Position numbers and translations under genes: made by a program. A stretch of DNA of 64,000 bases from NCBI GenBank assembly GCA_012064385.1, contig QRDG01000031.1, positions 286,857-350,856 of the forward strand. Direction: 5' to 3'. Positions 37,650 to 49,672 of the stretch are shown here, piece by piece. Within the stretch, counting starts at the first letter, position 1. Each line of letters starts with the position of its first letter. Below the pieces are notes generated by a model. The model had not been told where the DNA came from. It saw only the letters and a list, made by a program, of their open reading frames with translations, and ran no database searches. This stretch comes from Puccinellia tenuiflora (taxonomy: Eukaryota; Streptophyta; Magnoliopsida; Poales; Poaceae).

Positions 37650-38260
37650 TAGCAGGTGATACACTTTGCAGATAAATACCAAACTCAATTATATGATAGG
37701 GCAAAATAAGTTCATTACTGAAATCATGCCACTCGGGCCCTAGTATCAAGCATTAAACATAGCATAAGTGCATCAACACAATACAAAAATATCCTCAATA
37801 TAAACCCCTAAGATTTCGGACAACGGGTATCATTACATGATCAATCTCATCCAATCCCCATCCACCTCATGTGCCTACAGCGGACTACTCACACATGGTG
37901 ATGGTGAGGGAGCTCATGGTTGATGGAGATGAAGGCGGTGAAGACGGCCTCCGGATCCCTCCTTTGGGCTAGAAATCCTGGATTAATCTGACACCGAAAA
38001 CGAAGATCGTGGTGGCGGCGGCGCTCTGTTTCGCGAATCGACCTCTCCCTTTAGGTCATCCACTTTTTCATATATATGAAGGGGTAGGCCGAAGCCGAAA
38101 GGGAGGAGGTGCCCGAGGCGCCAGATAGATGGGCCCACGCGGCCAAAGAATCTAGTCGCGTGGGACCCTCTATTTTGGGCCTCCGACGCTTCCTCATGTC
38201 GATCTTTCACTCAAAGGCCTTCTTTTCCATAAACAATGACGTGGTATTTTTTCCTGATTT
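37650..38260 (-). repeat. Antisense Gypsy LTR fragment
   Basis: The minus strand shows TATA-like CATATATATGAA (about 38070), then a 5' leader with CGAAAACGAAGATCG on the plus strand and the GTGTGAGTAGTCCGCTGTAG phrase common to Triticeae Gypsy LTRs. Both ends are missing. Confidence 0.5.
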
Positions 38261-38837
38261 AATTTCCTGCAAAAACAATCAGAAACGAGACTTTCCTAAA
38301 AACAGCGTCAGATTCAGCCGTTTTATTCAAATATGGGAAGATTCCGGAGCAAATTATCAAGCAAAGTGATTGGAAAAGTAGATGCATCACATTGTCACAC
38401 TAAAATTATACTCTGTCATGTTGCCACAAACAGGGTTTCGGATATCAATATATCTTTCACTCCATGCTTGTATCTGAAAACAATCCTTTTCAGCTCCCGG
38501 ATTACCTTGATTCTCAAAACATTCTTTTAAGATCCGGTTTTGTGGAAACAAGCATGACACCTGATACTAAGTCGGAATTATTGCTCTTTAGATCAATCAA
38601 CTATTAATCATATGGAGCTAGGTTGGTTTTACCGAAAAATTTGCAATAGGACTCAATTTTAAATTTTACTAACACGGTACCAATCAAAATTGATTTGCCA
38701 GATCATAACAGTTTTATCTCAATTAACAATCTAAGTGTAAGGTAGTTTTCTCGATGCCATTTACTGCAACAAATTATGAAAAATCACTTTGATTGATAGT
38801 TCATGATAATTGGTTCAAATTAATCAAATTACTAATG

Positions 38838-40005
38838 AACTCCCACTAAACTCAACATCTCTCGGGTTGTTTAGTGATACACGATCCAAATCCACTACAC
38901 CACAACCGATCATCACGTGAGATGATGTAGCTTCAAAGGTGAACATCGCCATGTTGATCATATCGTCCATATGACTCGTGTTTAACCTTTCGGTTCTTGT
39001 GTTCCGAGGCCATGTCTGTACATGCTAGGCTCGTCAAGGAAACCGTAGTATTTCCGCATGTGTAAATCTAGCCTACACCCGTTGTATGTGAACATAGAGT
39101 CTATTACACCCGATCATCACGTGGTGCTTCAAAACAACAAACTTTTGCAACGGCGCATACTAGGGGAGAACACGTTTTGATATTAACGAGAGAGATCACC
39201 TTATCATGCTACCGTCGTGATAAAATCTAAGCAAGCAATAAGGTGCATAAAAGGATAAACATCACATGCAATTTAATATGTGACATGGTATAGCCTTTTC
39301 TTGTGCCTTTGATCTCCATCTCCAAAGCACCGGCATGATCTCCATCACCACCAGCATGACGTCGCCGTCTCATAGTTGCCTCCACCAACTATTGCTACTA
39401 CAACTATTGCTACTCTTAGCGATAAAGTAAAAGCAATTACATGGCGTTAAAGCGACACGCGGGTCATGAAATAATAAAGAGACAACCATATGGCTCCTGC
39501 CGGTTGCCGTACTCATCGACATGCAAGTCGTAGAAAATTACAAAACATGATCATTGCATACATTATCACAAATCACGTCTTGGCCATACCATATCATAAA
39601 ACCCTGCAAAAATAAGTTAGATGTCCTCTACTTTGTTTATGCAATTTTTACGTGGCTTCTACGGGTCATGAGATAGAACTGTTCTAATCTACACAAAGCC
39701 ACAACGATGATATAAAAGTTGCTTATTTTATATCCTTTTTAAAGGCCTTCCGTTGAAGATCGCATCTCACAATACCAAGAGAAACAGACACCCACCAGCC
39801 ACATGTGCAATACAAGTTGCACGTCAAGTGTGGAACCAGTCTGTCGTATGCGGACGAGTAAAGTTGGTCCGGGCCGCTTCAATCCCACCATACCGTAAAG
39901 ATACAAAATGCATGTGGGAAGGTAGCAACAAAAACATCAACACCCACAACTCCTTGTGTTCTAATTGTACCAACATCTACAAATAGATCTAGGCTCTCAT
40001 ACCAT
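38838..40005 (-). mobile_element. Copia interior (primer-site side) left of LTR C
   Basis: It begins AACTCCCACTAAACTCAACA and is clearly similar to 12122-13300, ending in a mutated primer-binding site next to 40006. Sequence at 38260-38837 may be more of the same interior but cannot be matched. Confidence 0.7.
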
Positions 40006-41760
40006 CGAAGGGTTCGTTACATAGAAAACAAAATTTTTCCTACGAAACAAGCGGAAGAAACCCAACAAATCTAGATCTATTAGATGAAGGTAGCGAGGAG
40101 ATCCAATCTCTTACCCTAGAAGAACGAACAAAGCCTTTTGTCGATGCAGGGGTTGGTCTGTCGATCCCCGCAACTAGCTAGACTCATCTAGTCGCTTGGA
40201 GATGTATTATCCTTCGAGATCCAATCCGATGAAGCACCGCACGAGCAGCACCTCCACGGTATCCACACGTACAGCTTGATGTAGACTTCCTCTCCTTGAT
40301 CTCGCAAGTGAGGAGGAAGTGGCTCGCGAGATTCTAGCAGCACGACGGTGTGGTGGTGGATATGGTGGAGAAATTCCGACAGGGCTTCGCCAAGCAGCTG
40401 CGGGAGAGAGGAGAGAGATGGAGGAGAGGGACGGCGGCTTGGGCATGAGGTGGGCTGCGCCCCAGCCCTCCCTCCTCCTTATATAGGTGTAGGGGGCAGC
40501 CCTTGCCCCTCCCCCAAGCCCTAGGGCGGCGGCCAAGGGGGGTTGCTTGCCCCCCAAGGCGCCCCCTCCTTTTAGGGTTAGGGTTCCCCTTGGGCCAGCC
40601 GCATGGGCCTTTAGGGATGGGGTGCGGCCAGCCCATGTGGGCTGCTGCACCTCCCCTTAGCCCAAGCTGGTCCTACCGACAGGTGGGACCCACTATGGAA
40701 CCTTCCGGAACCTTCTAGAATCTTTCTGGTACCCTGCCGGAAAATTTCCGAACTTTTCCGAAACCCCGAAAACCACTTTCATTATATGAATCTTTATCTC
40801 CGAACTCCTCCGGAGCTCCTCGTGATATCTAGGATCTCATCCGAGACTCCGAATCAATATTTTATTAGACCATTAATTATCTCAACCTAAGCCCTAGCTA
40901 CGTCGAAGCCATAAGTGTGTGACCCTACGGGTTCGAGAACGTGTAGACATGATCCGATCAATAACCAGTAGTGGGACCGGATGCCCATATTGGTTCCTAC
41001 ACATTCAACCAAGTTCTTTATTGGTTGAACCACGATGTCGGAGATTTAATTAATCTCGTATACGATTCCCTTTGTCTCACGATATATTACTTGCCTGAGA
41101 TTTGATCGTCGGTATCACCATACCTAGTTCAATCTCGTTACCTGGCAAGTTCTCTTTACTTGTTCCATAATATAGGATCCCCGTTACTACCACTTAGTCA
41201 CATGTTTGCAAACTTCCGGATGCTATATTACCGAGAGGGCCCAGAGATATCTACTCTGTCACATGGAGAGACAAATCCCACTCTTGATTCATGTCATCCA
41301 ACAAGTACCATCGGAGATACTTGAAAGCCATCTTTATAATCACCCAGTTATGAAGTGACGTTTGATGTCTACAAGGTATTCCTCCGGTAAACGGGAGTGA
41401 CATAATCTCATGGTCTAAGCAAACTATACTTGGCATATAATAAAAGCGTTGGTAATGAAACTGTGTAACACGATCAATTACAATGCTTTATTATCGGGTC
41501 TGTCCATCACGTCATTCTCCCAATGATGTGATTCCGTTATCAAGTGACTATAACAAGTCCATGGTTGGGAAACCTTAACCATCTCTTGACTAACAAACTA
41601 GTCTAGTAGAGGCTTACTAGGGACACTTTGTTGTTTATATTCCACACATGTATTATGTTTTCGGGTAATACAATTATAGCATGGATAATAAACATTTATC
41701 ATAAACATGAAATATGACAATAAACAACTTTATTATTGCCTCTTGGGCATATTTTCAACA
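40006..41760 (-). repeat. Angela/BARE-like copia LTR (LTR C), flanked by interior on both sides
   Basis: 1755 bp, similar throughout to the LTRs at 6714 and 13301 but more diverged (TGAAGGG became CGAAGGG). Its other end, read on the minus strand, is TGTTGAAAATATGCCC. A primer-site remnant lies on its left and a purine tract on its right. Confidence 0.8.
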
Positions 41761-42755
41761 GTCTCCCACTTGCACTAGAGTCAATAGTCTAGTTAACATT
41801 TGTAGCAATCTAACACCCATGGCCTTTTGGTGTTGATCATGTTTTGCTCGTGGAAGAGGTTTATCAAAAGATCTGACGCTTCAGGTCTATTTGTATCTGC
41901 ATCTATACGCATCACTCATTCTCCAATGAGTACGCATCACTCATTCTCCAATGAGATGGCTTTGTATTTGGTCAGTTGGTGAGACCTTAATTCCTCAGCT
42001 CGAATCAATGTCACCACCATTACGAAAATGGAGCTTCATAGTACTCGCATTCTTGGAAATTCACCTAGTTCAATAAAGAACTCCTTGACACAAAATACTC
42101 TTCTTATTTGTTGTCAACACAACAACATACTTAGCCTTTGTTGTAGTATCCATCACAATACCTTTTGAAACTCATTCAAAACTAGCATGGAACTTTCTTC
42201 CAGCCTATCGTACCACCTTCTATTCAACACATATCTTAATTTGAGATAGAATTATTTGTATATATGACAAGACCCTTAGTGTAACACTTTACAGTAGTTT
42301 GTCATTACTATACAGGAAGACTCATCCTTAGTTTTTCTAAAATACATAAGGATCTTTCCCACTGTTGTCTAATCATCACATGAATTATCCTGGTATAACA
42401 CTTTATAACTTAGGACACATCTGGTTATGTACACATCATGGAACATCTGATTTAGAAATCTCAATTTCAATTTTGCTCATCTTATCATCTCCCATGCGCC
42501 AAGAACCCCTTCTTGTCGTTTTTGTATTGACTAATTCAATACTCATCTATGTACTTTGGCTCAAACATATCCGAAACCTCAATCCAATATGTTATTCAGC
42601 CTAAGCTTTTTATCAATATAAAAACTTAACTATGTTAATTTAAATCACATATTTTCCAATCAACTATATGTCAACTACATAGAGTACTAGAAATATGTCT
42701 TTGCGCTCCCACTTAATCTCTTGTAACTCTACAAGCATCTTCACCGTCCGGGACT
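41761..42755 (-). pseudogene. Copia pol remnant (reverse transcriptase to 3' end)
   Basis: It starts with the complement of the purine tract. Near 42640-42740 the minus strand reads FLVLYVVDI, a stop, then LIGK, which is the decayed copia RT motif around YVDD with the catalytic Asp region altered and a stop. RNase H phrases occur closer to the LTR but are broken. A 25-bp unit (TACGCATCACTCATTCTCCA...) is tandemly duplicated at about 41907-41956. Confidence 0.6.
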
Positions 42756-42761
42756 AAAACA

Positions 42762-43199
42762 ATGCAAGTTACGGTGAAAAATAAACCCCCGGACAAGCCA
42801 TGGCTGAAACCTCCAGCTGGCTGGGTCAAATTATCGGTCGATGGCTCGTTCCGCAAGGAGGATGGCTCTGCAGGAACTGGTATGGTCCTTCACGATGAGC
42901 ATGGCAAGGTCATCTTCTCGGCTTGTAGATTCTTGCCAGCTTGTGAAGAAGCGCTGGAAGCAGAACTATTGGCTTGTTCTGAAGGTTTGGACCTTGCTAT
43001 TCAGCATAGTTTACTTCCTATCATCATTGACTCGGATTGCTCACAGCTGGTGGCAGCGATCCAAGATGCTTCTCAAGATCGATCACCGTATCTACATATT
43101 ATATATGTTATTAACAGGTTAGGTAGTTGTGGTAGAGACTGTTCCTTTGTAAAAGTAGATCGTGGGCAAGTTAGGGTTAGCCACTGCCTCGCCAATTAG
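42762..43199 (+). pseudogene. RNase H domain of a 5'-truncated LINE (or RNase H-like gene fragment)
   Basis: A 145-residue open frame carries the plant RVT_3 RNase H pattern: KLSVDGSFRKEDGSAG (catalytic Asp), EALEAELLA (Glu), IIIDSDC (Asp) and near the end RVSHCLAN (His). About 60 bp after the stop comes AATAAA (43299-43304), then a run of A (43319-43329), as at the 3' end of a LINE with a C-terminal RNase H. Nothing of the RT domain is present to the left. No clear target duplication was found. Confidence 0.65.
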
Positions 43200-43329
43200 G
43201 CGAGGACAGAACATCAAAATTTGGTAATGTTTGGTTCAGGGCTGATGTTGTTATTCAGGAACTCGAATTAGAACAGAATGTAAGCCCTACTACTCAATAA
43301 AGATCTAATTTTACCCGCAAAAAAAAAAA

Positions 43330-44004
43330 TACTACTAAGAGATCATCTCTTAGTTAAGAGTAGACAAACTTTTTTTTTTTGGTTTCTCTTCTCCAACTCA
43401 ACAATCATACTAAGTGGCATTGTCAAGATAAAATTGTAAAGATAAAATCATTGTAGGTGCCCCAAAAAATTAGGAAAATGACAAAACATGATTGCATATC
43501 CAAATGTCATGGAGCATAACCAGGGGATCGCATTTGAAAGGCCAACACATTACCACACAGGGGCGAAGCTCTCCTTAGGGCAAGGTACCTTGATTTTTTG
43601 TGAAAATTTAGATGCATGTGTCTTTTCTGAACATTTTGAATGGTTGTGCGTCGAAAACGGACTCCAAACGAAAAAGTTATGCTTGTTTTAGTGAATATCG
43701 TATAAAATTGTTTCCGAACCGAAAACTATTAGCTTTGTGTCATGTTAGATTTAGTGTGAATAAGTTTCTTTGTCTTATAGAGACTTCTATGAGGATTTAT
43801 CTGATTATGAGCATAAGAATATACAAGCTCCGTTTATCTAGTCATTATTCATACGAAGAGAATTAAATATTTCAGAGTTTATCTTGGTATTACAAGCCTA
43901 TCTAAAAAGATGGTAGAACTTGAAAAATACATCATATTTTCTATAGTTTACCACCATATTGAGTTGGCTTTGCTTTACTAATGGTGATGGCAAAAAATTA
44001 AAGG
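43330..44004. other. AT-rich stretch, no gene seen
   Basis: Contains a short perfect-looking palindrome (CTAAGAGATCATCTCTTAG, about 43335-43353). Otherwise unrecognised. The right part may be decayed hAT coding sequence. Confidence 0.4.
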
Positions 44005-44115
44005 GTCTTCTCAGTTATGAAGATCATCAAGATTAAGTTGCACAACAAGATGTCTAGCAATTGGCTTACTGATTTGATGGTGTGATACATCGAGCGAGAG
44101 ATATTCAAATTTTTT
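44005..44115 (+). pseudogene. hAT transposase C-terminal (dimerisation) relic
   Basis: The plus-strand frame reads VFSVMKIIKIKLHNKM, then WLTDLMV, a stop and YIERE. This matches the hAT C-terminal signature (S/A-F-S-x-M-K-I-x-K-x-x-L-R-N-x-M ... YIE(R/K)(D/E)) of MYM-zinc-finger-type plant hAT proteins. A TGA replaces a residue before YIE. Upstream coding sequence is too decayed to read. Confidence 0.6.
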
Positions 44116-44890
44116 ATCTTGGTACATTTAAGAAATATTAAAAAATAGAGCTTTACCATTCCCTAGGATTTTAGACAGTATTAAAGCTTCATTATCGTTA
44201 CCCAATTTGTAGTTCTACTTCTATTTAAGACGTTGTTACTATTAGTATACTAAATAATTATGCTTGAGATCGTATAGAACATTAATATGTATAGAATTTT
44301 TGATTTTTTATATTTCTTTTGCTTTAAAGTTCGTCCGATCTTAAAAAAAAAATTCATCCTTCGCCACTGGTACCACACGATTGTACAAAGACCCCTGCCC
44401 CGTCATATGAGCAGCGATCGAGCCTGCTTGCGCGCGGCCACTCTGCTACCGAGACCCGGCGCTAAAAGCGGAACCGTTGATCCGCTCAAACTCCCCCCCA
44501 AGTCCCCGACCTTTCAAAACGCGGTAATCCCCGTCACCGTCTCCGCCAGCTGCCCGCCCAAGCAAAAAGCAAAACTACGGCGACGACCCGCCCGACTGCC
44601 TCCCTGTCCACCGATCCCGAGGCGCGCTGACACCCCAACCCTTCCACGCCTACGGCCAGATTAAATTGTCCTACGGCGACCCAGTCGCCTCTCCCCGTCG
44701 GTTTAAATACTGCTCACGCGAGCTCAGCTCAGCTCAGCACAGCACCCATCCCAACAACTCCCGATTCTCCGGCACGGCACACGCACGCACACTCTACCGA
44801 CGAAGAGCACCTCCTCCTTGGGCCTTGGCGATCTGGTACCAGCGAAGCCGCGCGATCGCTCGCTCTGCGTACGGCAAGCTAGTCGGCGGA

Positions 44891-45070
44891 ATGTGCGGCA
44901 CGCCGGCCTGCTTCGGCGGGAAGCGGAAGGGGGCCGGCGGTGCCGGTGCTGTCGCCGTGGCCACGCCGGTGCGCCCGCGCTACGTCCCCAAGAGGGGGAA
45001 GGTGTTCCGGGCCGTGCTGGGGACGCTCCTCAACCGCCCCGCCAAGACCCGGCCTCTGCCGCGCCGCTGA
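44891..45070 (+). CDS. 59-aa basic small protein with PRYVPKRG core
   Basis: ATG 44891, TGA 45068-45070. The 59-residue product begins MCGTPACFGGKRKG and has a Gly/Ala linker, then RPRYVPKRGKVFRAVLGTLL, then an Arg/Pro tail. It has no signal peptide or obvious membrane helix. A TATA-like TTTAAATAC at 44702-44710 lies about 180 bp upstream in a GC-rich promoter-like region. The upstream in-frame codons lack an earlier good ATG in a comparable context. The same core (HPRYVPRRGAVLKRIV) occurs in the gene at 58060, which argues that this short frame is real. I do not recognise a described family and cannot assign a function. Confidence 0.55.
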   Translation: MCGTPACFGGKRKGAGGAGAVAVATPVRPRYVPKRGKVFRAVLGTLLNRPAKTRPLPRR

Positions 45071-46048
45071 GGCTCGCCGGCCGGTGCACTTGACCGGCTG
45101 CCGGAGCTCCTGCCGGCCGGAGACCCGGTGCTCACAGTGTTGGTCCGTCCAGGAATACACCTTGTTGGCTGCGCAAGCTTTACATTCCGACGTGGTCTAG
45201 AAATTAGGACATTCAATCTGGCAAACGCAATAAATTTAGTCTTAATTTTTTCAGTCAAATGTTCGGTCTGGTTCTTCCAGTTAATTTTATTATCTTGCCC
45301 TCTTGGTAACTTGTGAATTCCTGGCGTTCCTGTTGGCCGTCGTGCGTTCTGAACCTTCTGAACGTCTGAAGTCAATTTCAGGTGTTTGATTACTTCTACT
45401 GTATGGAAGTCTAGAAGTGTAGAAATGAGAGATTTAAGGATGACCAAAATGATTGTACGGAGCGTATAGAAACAGTCAGCGGAGTGAATTGTTTGCGTCG
45501 ACCAGAGAGGTGTCTCTCTCTCGACACAGACACGAACGCATAGGACTAAAAACAAATAATGGGCAAAGTCAGAGGTCAAGGTCAGCGTTTTGACCTGAGT
45601 TTTGGCATCAGACTTGTTATTTAGTCCTTTCCCCCCTCTGTTGCAATGTCTGGTTGCTGGTCGGATCTGAAATCGCATTAATTGGCTTCACCTGCATTGC
45701 AGTGGCTTAATCAGATGAGATTGAGCTTGTGAGCCCATATCTTAGCTTTTGAACATTGACCAGAGTCCACATTTGTTCAATTGGTTCCAGCTCAACCTCA
45801 TCGCAGCAAAAGAAAATAGACACTTCACACAATACACATTTTTTTTCCCAACGAGCAACATCTAGAATAAACCATATCTATGGTGTCAAGAAAGATAGTA
45901 CTCCGTAGTACTAACTGAGTTATATCTTACTGTACAATAATTAATATGGCATGAACAAGTTTAAAAAACATGTTAACAAACAAAATGTCTCCTACAGGCA
46001 AGCTCCTACAGCCCCTTCTTCAACCTGACACAAATTTCTATTTCTAAC
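45071..46048. other. Intergenic region between the small-protein gene and the NAC gene
   Basis: Presumably holds the 3' UTRs of both convergent genes. No further coding feature is supported. Confidence 0.5.
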
Positions 46049-48362
46049 CTATTGGCCTTCACCGTCTGCGGCCGGCGTGTTCCCGCCCTCAGTCGCAGAC
46101 TCCACAAACTCCATGTTATCACCATTGCTGCCATCCCTATTGGCGCCGCTCACCTCACCTCCGGCACCAGACACCACCGAGCTGCGCAAACTCTCCCCCG
46201 ACGGTCCAGCAGAACCGCTCGTCGGCGGGAGGACCGCCTGACTGCGCAGGTAATGCTGCGCAGCTTCGCTAGCGTAAAAGTTGTCAAGCGGGAAGCTAGG
46301 GTCCATGGCCCCCGCGTGATGACGGTGGTAGGCGTTGGGGCCGAAGTGCGGCCGTTGCTGCTGTCGCTGCTGCTGCGGCGGGAACGCCACCATCGCCCGT
46401 TGCTGTTGCTGCTGCTGCGGCGGGAACGCCATCATCGCCCGTTGCTGCTGCTGCTGCTGTTGCTGCTGCGGCGGGAACGCCATCATCGGCCGTTGCTGCT
46501 GCTGTGGCGGCGGGACCGACATCATCGCCCGTTGCTGCTGCAGCAGCTGCTGCTGGTGCGTGAACGCCGTCGGCTGCCGTTGCTGCGCCGCTTGAGCCGT
46601 ACTGGCAGGTGGTCGCGTCGAGCTTTGCATCCGACGGCTGTATTCCTGCAGGTGCTGTTGAATCACTCGGCTCGTGCGCATCTCTTCCGTCTCTGGTTGC
46701 TTCTGCGTCAGCGCAGGCCGTGGCACGGCGGACGATGGCGGGTTCACCGCTTGTCCGGCCGGGTTCGGAGACCGCGTCATCATTGTTTGCTTCTGATTCT
46801 GAGCGTGAGAGTTGGGTGTACCTGCGGGCCGGTACGGCGGCGACAGCTTCAGTGTCGGCGCCCGCATCATCTGGCCGTTGTGCGCCGCCTGCTGGCGCGG
46901 CACCGGCACCTGGCCGTTGTGCGCCACCTGCTGCCGCGGCACTGGCACCTGGCCGTTGTGCGCCACCTGCTGCCGCGGCACCGGCCCCTGGCCGTTGTGC
47001 GCTACCTGCTGCCGCGGCACCGGCACCTGACCACTGCACGCCGCTTGTTGCCGCAGCAGCGGTGGACGCTGACCGTTGCACGCCATCGGCTGCCGCGGTA
47101 CCTGCACGTGGCCGTTGGATGCCACTGGCGGCTGGCCGTTTTGGTACACCACCGGCGGCCGTTGCATTGGTGGGCGGGCGTAATGCCCCATCGCCCCCCC
47201 AGGTCCACCGCCGTAATATCCCGGCGGCGCCCTGAACGGATCTTGCATGCCGTTGCCGTGCAGCGGTGCCGGTGGCCCGAGGTTCAGGCGGTCCGGGTTG
47301 GGATGGTGAGCTTGAGCCCGCTTCGACGCTGTGGCGGCGGCGTTCTGCTCCTCCGCGGGCCTCTTGCCCGCCTGTTTCTCCGAAAGCTTCGCACTACCCG
47401 CGGCCGCCGTCGACGTCCCTTGGCCGTTCTCCGCCGGCTCAGACGACTGTGTCCCGCTGGGGCCTGCCTCGTCGTCGTCCCCTTTGTGCTTCGTCGACAC
47501 GTAGATCATGCACATCACGTACGCATCCAGCTGCAACCAAAAACTCAACTAATTAATCAGGCGGCAGCCAAAAATCGCACGCGGCGACTGATAAAACCTC
47601 ACCATGTCTTTCTTGCCACCGCCGCCGTTCTTGCCGCGCTCCTTCTCGTAGTCCGGGACGGTGAGCTCGTTCATGAGCCACTTGGACTTCTTCTCGCGCT
47701 TGATGGGTCCCACGAAGTAGGAGAGGGTTCTCTTGATGTACTTGGTCTCGCCGTTTCCGGCCACCTTCAACGAGCACACCATGGTGGTCTTCCCCGTCGC
47801 GGCCTTCCACCGCCCGGACTTGTCCCCCGTGCTCCGCGACGGCCTGTTCCCGTTGGTGTACTTGCGCGCCCTCGGCGACAGGAAGTACCAGCTCTCGTCG
47901 CCCCTGTCCCTGTACATATCTGCAATCGGCCATGGATTTGTGGTTAAGGTAATTCAGGCAGCGTCGACAATAGTAAAACCGATGAGGGGGAAAAACTCAT
48001 GACGTACGGGTAAGCTTGTTCGGGTGGCACTGGTACACGTCGTCCTCGATGATGGCCTTGTTGAGCACGTGATCCCTGCCCTGCAGCTTGGGGATGAGAT
48101 AGTATCTCACCAGCTCGTCGTACTCCGGCCGGAACCGGAACCCCGGCGGGGGTCTAACCTGTCCACAGTTCCTGATCAGATTCTGCTCCTCGTTTCCTGC
48201 TCCGACGGAGACGACTCCCTTCTCCTCGTCTCCTCCTCCTGCTCCGACGGGGACGATTTGCTTCTCCTCGTCACCACCTGCTCCAACGTGGACGATCTTC
48301 TCCTCCTCGTCTCCTCCTCCTGCTCCGACGACGACCTTCTCTTTCTTCTCCCGTTCTGCCAT
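46049..48362 (-). CDS. Divergent NAC-domain transcription factor with long Gln-rich C-terminus
   Basis: Three exons: 48362-48008 (ATG; donor GTACGT), 47919-47603 (donor GTGAGG) and 47530-46049 (TAG), phases 1 and 0, total 717 residues. Intron positions in subdomain B and before subdomain E suit NAC genes. Subdomain A is PPPGFRFRPEYDELVRYYL, B is IIEDDVYQCHPNKL, C is YFLSPRARKYTNGNRPSR with RWKAATGK, D has KYIKRTLSYFVG and KSKWLMNEL, and E is AYVMCMIYVS. Several usual residues differ (WKATG has an extra Ala, and the E block lacks VLCRIF). The N-terminus has four VGAG(G)xxEE-type repeats (residues 8-58). The C-terminus has about six 13-residue repeats (PVPRQQVAHNGQV) and then poly-Gln tracts with AFPP. 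Nuclear DNA binding is inferred. The C-terminal region resembles an activation domain. Confidence 0.85.
46340..46560 (-). repeat. CAG/CAA-rich (poly-Gln) tracts in NAC exon 3
   Basis: Runs of GCTGCTGTTGCTG on the plus strand, interrupted by a repeated unit for RAMMAFPP, encode consecutive Gln stretches. Confidence 0.8.
46870..47085 (-). repeat. 39-bp tandem repeat inside NAC exon 3
   Basis: GGCCGTTGTGCG recurs at 46873, 46912, 46951 and 46990 with further degenerate units to about 47085, giving a 13-residue protein repeat. Confidence 0.85.
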
Positions 48363-48480
48363 GCCGGCGAGTAGACCGAGCAGCGACTCGATCGAAAGAA
48401 GACCTGATCGTTCTCGTCGATCGGGGCGACGTGTGTGAGACAACCTAGTATTCGATTATGGCCCTGTTTTGGCCGCATTA

Positions 48481-48490
48481 TGTATATACC
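48481..48490 (-). promoter_or_regulatory. Probable TATA box of the NAC gene
   Basis: The minus strand reads GGTATATACA about 120 bp before the NAC ATG. About 400 bp further upstream the sequence is interrupted by a Helitron. Confidence 0.45.
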
Positions 48491-49140
48491 CAATCTGTGT
48501 TCGCAACGGCGGCTTTGCCGAATCGAGGATGAACACGGATATATATGGAATCCATTGCAGACACCAATTCCGAAAGGGGATAAAATACCGGCAGAAATCC
48601 ACCTCGATCTCTCCTGGCACGGCTTGCTCGGTGGTGCTGTTCCTTTCGTTAACAGTCAATCTCGCTCTGGAACTTGCTTTGGTTACCGGCGCTACGCACA
48701 TATATTCTGGCCGGGTTTTGTTCTGCCAGAACCATTTGTTCCAAGTACGAACTAGGAACTACTGAGCTATAGCAGCGCAGTTTCCTTAATTTCTTTTTTG
48801 CCACAAAATAAGTATAATGGCCGCATGCATGGATTTTATGTACCCTGAAAATTTCAAATGCTCATTCAGTATAGCTTTCTTGACAAGTATAGTCTCATCT
48901 TTACTATAAAGGATGGATCCGTGGTAAATGCCTGGTGTCACACTTCACACTAATTACAAGAGGAATGCCACCGCACAACAATCTCTCCTCAAAATTCTCG
49001 CGCGTCGTACGTCCTCCTCCGTCACGCACGGAATAGAAACAGAAAATAAAAGATGGATCCGTGGTGAATGCATAGAAACAGAAATTGAACAGAAAATTGT
49101 TCCGTGCAAACCGAAAATATCCCTAATCTCTCGCGCCAAC

Positions 49141-49251
<111 letters not shown>

Positions 49252-49504
49252 CATCGTCTGCTGCTATGCCCTCTTTCTCTGTCTCCGTTACACAACTCAC
49301 GTCGTGTGTGTGTGTGGCTACTTCTGCCCCGCCCCTGCCGCCACCCTGCCATGGCGACGTCGACCCAGATGCCGCCTCCCAGAACGACGCCACCAAGCCA
49401 GCCCCTGGAAGGCACCCCTGGCCCCCACCCCTAGATCCCGGGCCTGACACCCCTCGCCACGGATAGGCCAGATGTGGCGGTGCGCGCGGTAGCTGCATGT
49501 GGCA

Positions 49505-49672
49505 ATGGCGATCTACCCGCCGAAGAAGGCCAGTACCGTGGCCAATGTTAGGTCGATTGGGGAGAAGGCCACGCCGTTCACAACCACCCCTAGCACATGC
49601 GCACCAGCCAGTGCCGAGTGGCTGCACGCGTTCCTCCACAGCCATAACTGGGGCACCATCGGCTCCGGGAAG
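49505..49672 (+). other. Possible captured exon inside the Helitron
   Basis: A protein-like frame starts MAIYPPKKASTVANVRSIGE and ends at a possible splice donor (GGGAAG, then GTATTT). No partner exon or known domain is seen. It may be a gene fragment carried by the Helitron. Confidence 0.3.

Noticed and set aside
46335..47235. Cys-rich and Ala/Pro-rich frames over the NAC repeats
   Set aside because: They are out-of-frame readings of the CAG and 39-bp repeats.
46052..47947. Very long plus-strand open frame opposite the NAC gene
   Set aside because: It is the GC-rich antisense of NAC exons 2-3 and the intron between, rich in Arg/Leu/His from reversed Gln/Pro codons, with no domain. The minus-strand frame has a NAC domain and splice sites.
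48363..48443. Upstream extension of the NAC reading frame (SHTRRPDRRER...)
   Set aside because: The extended frame starts at TTG, not ATG. The first ATG is at 48362.
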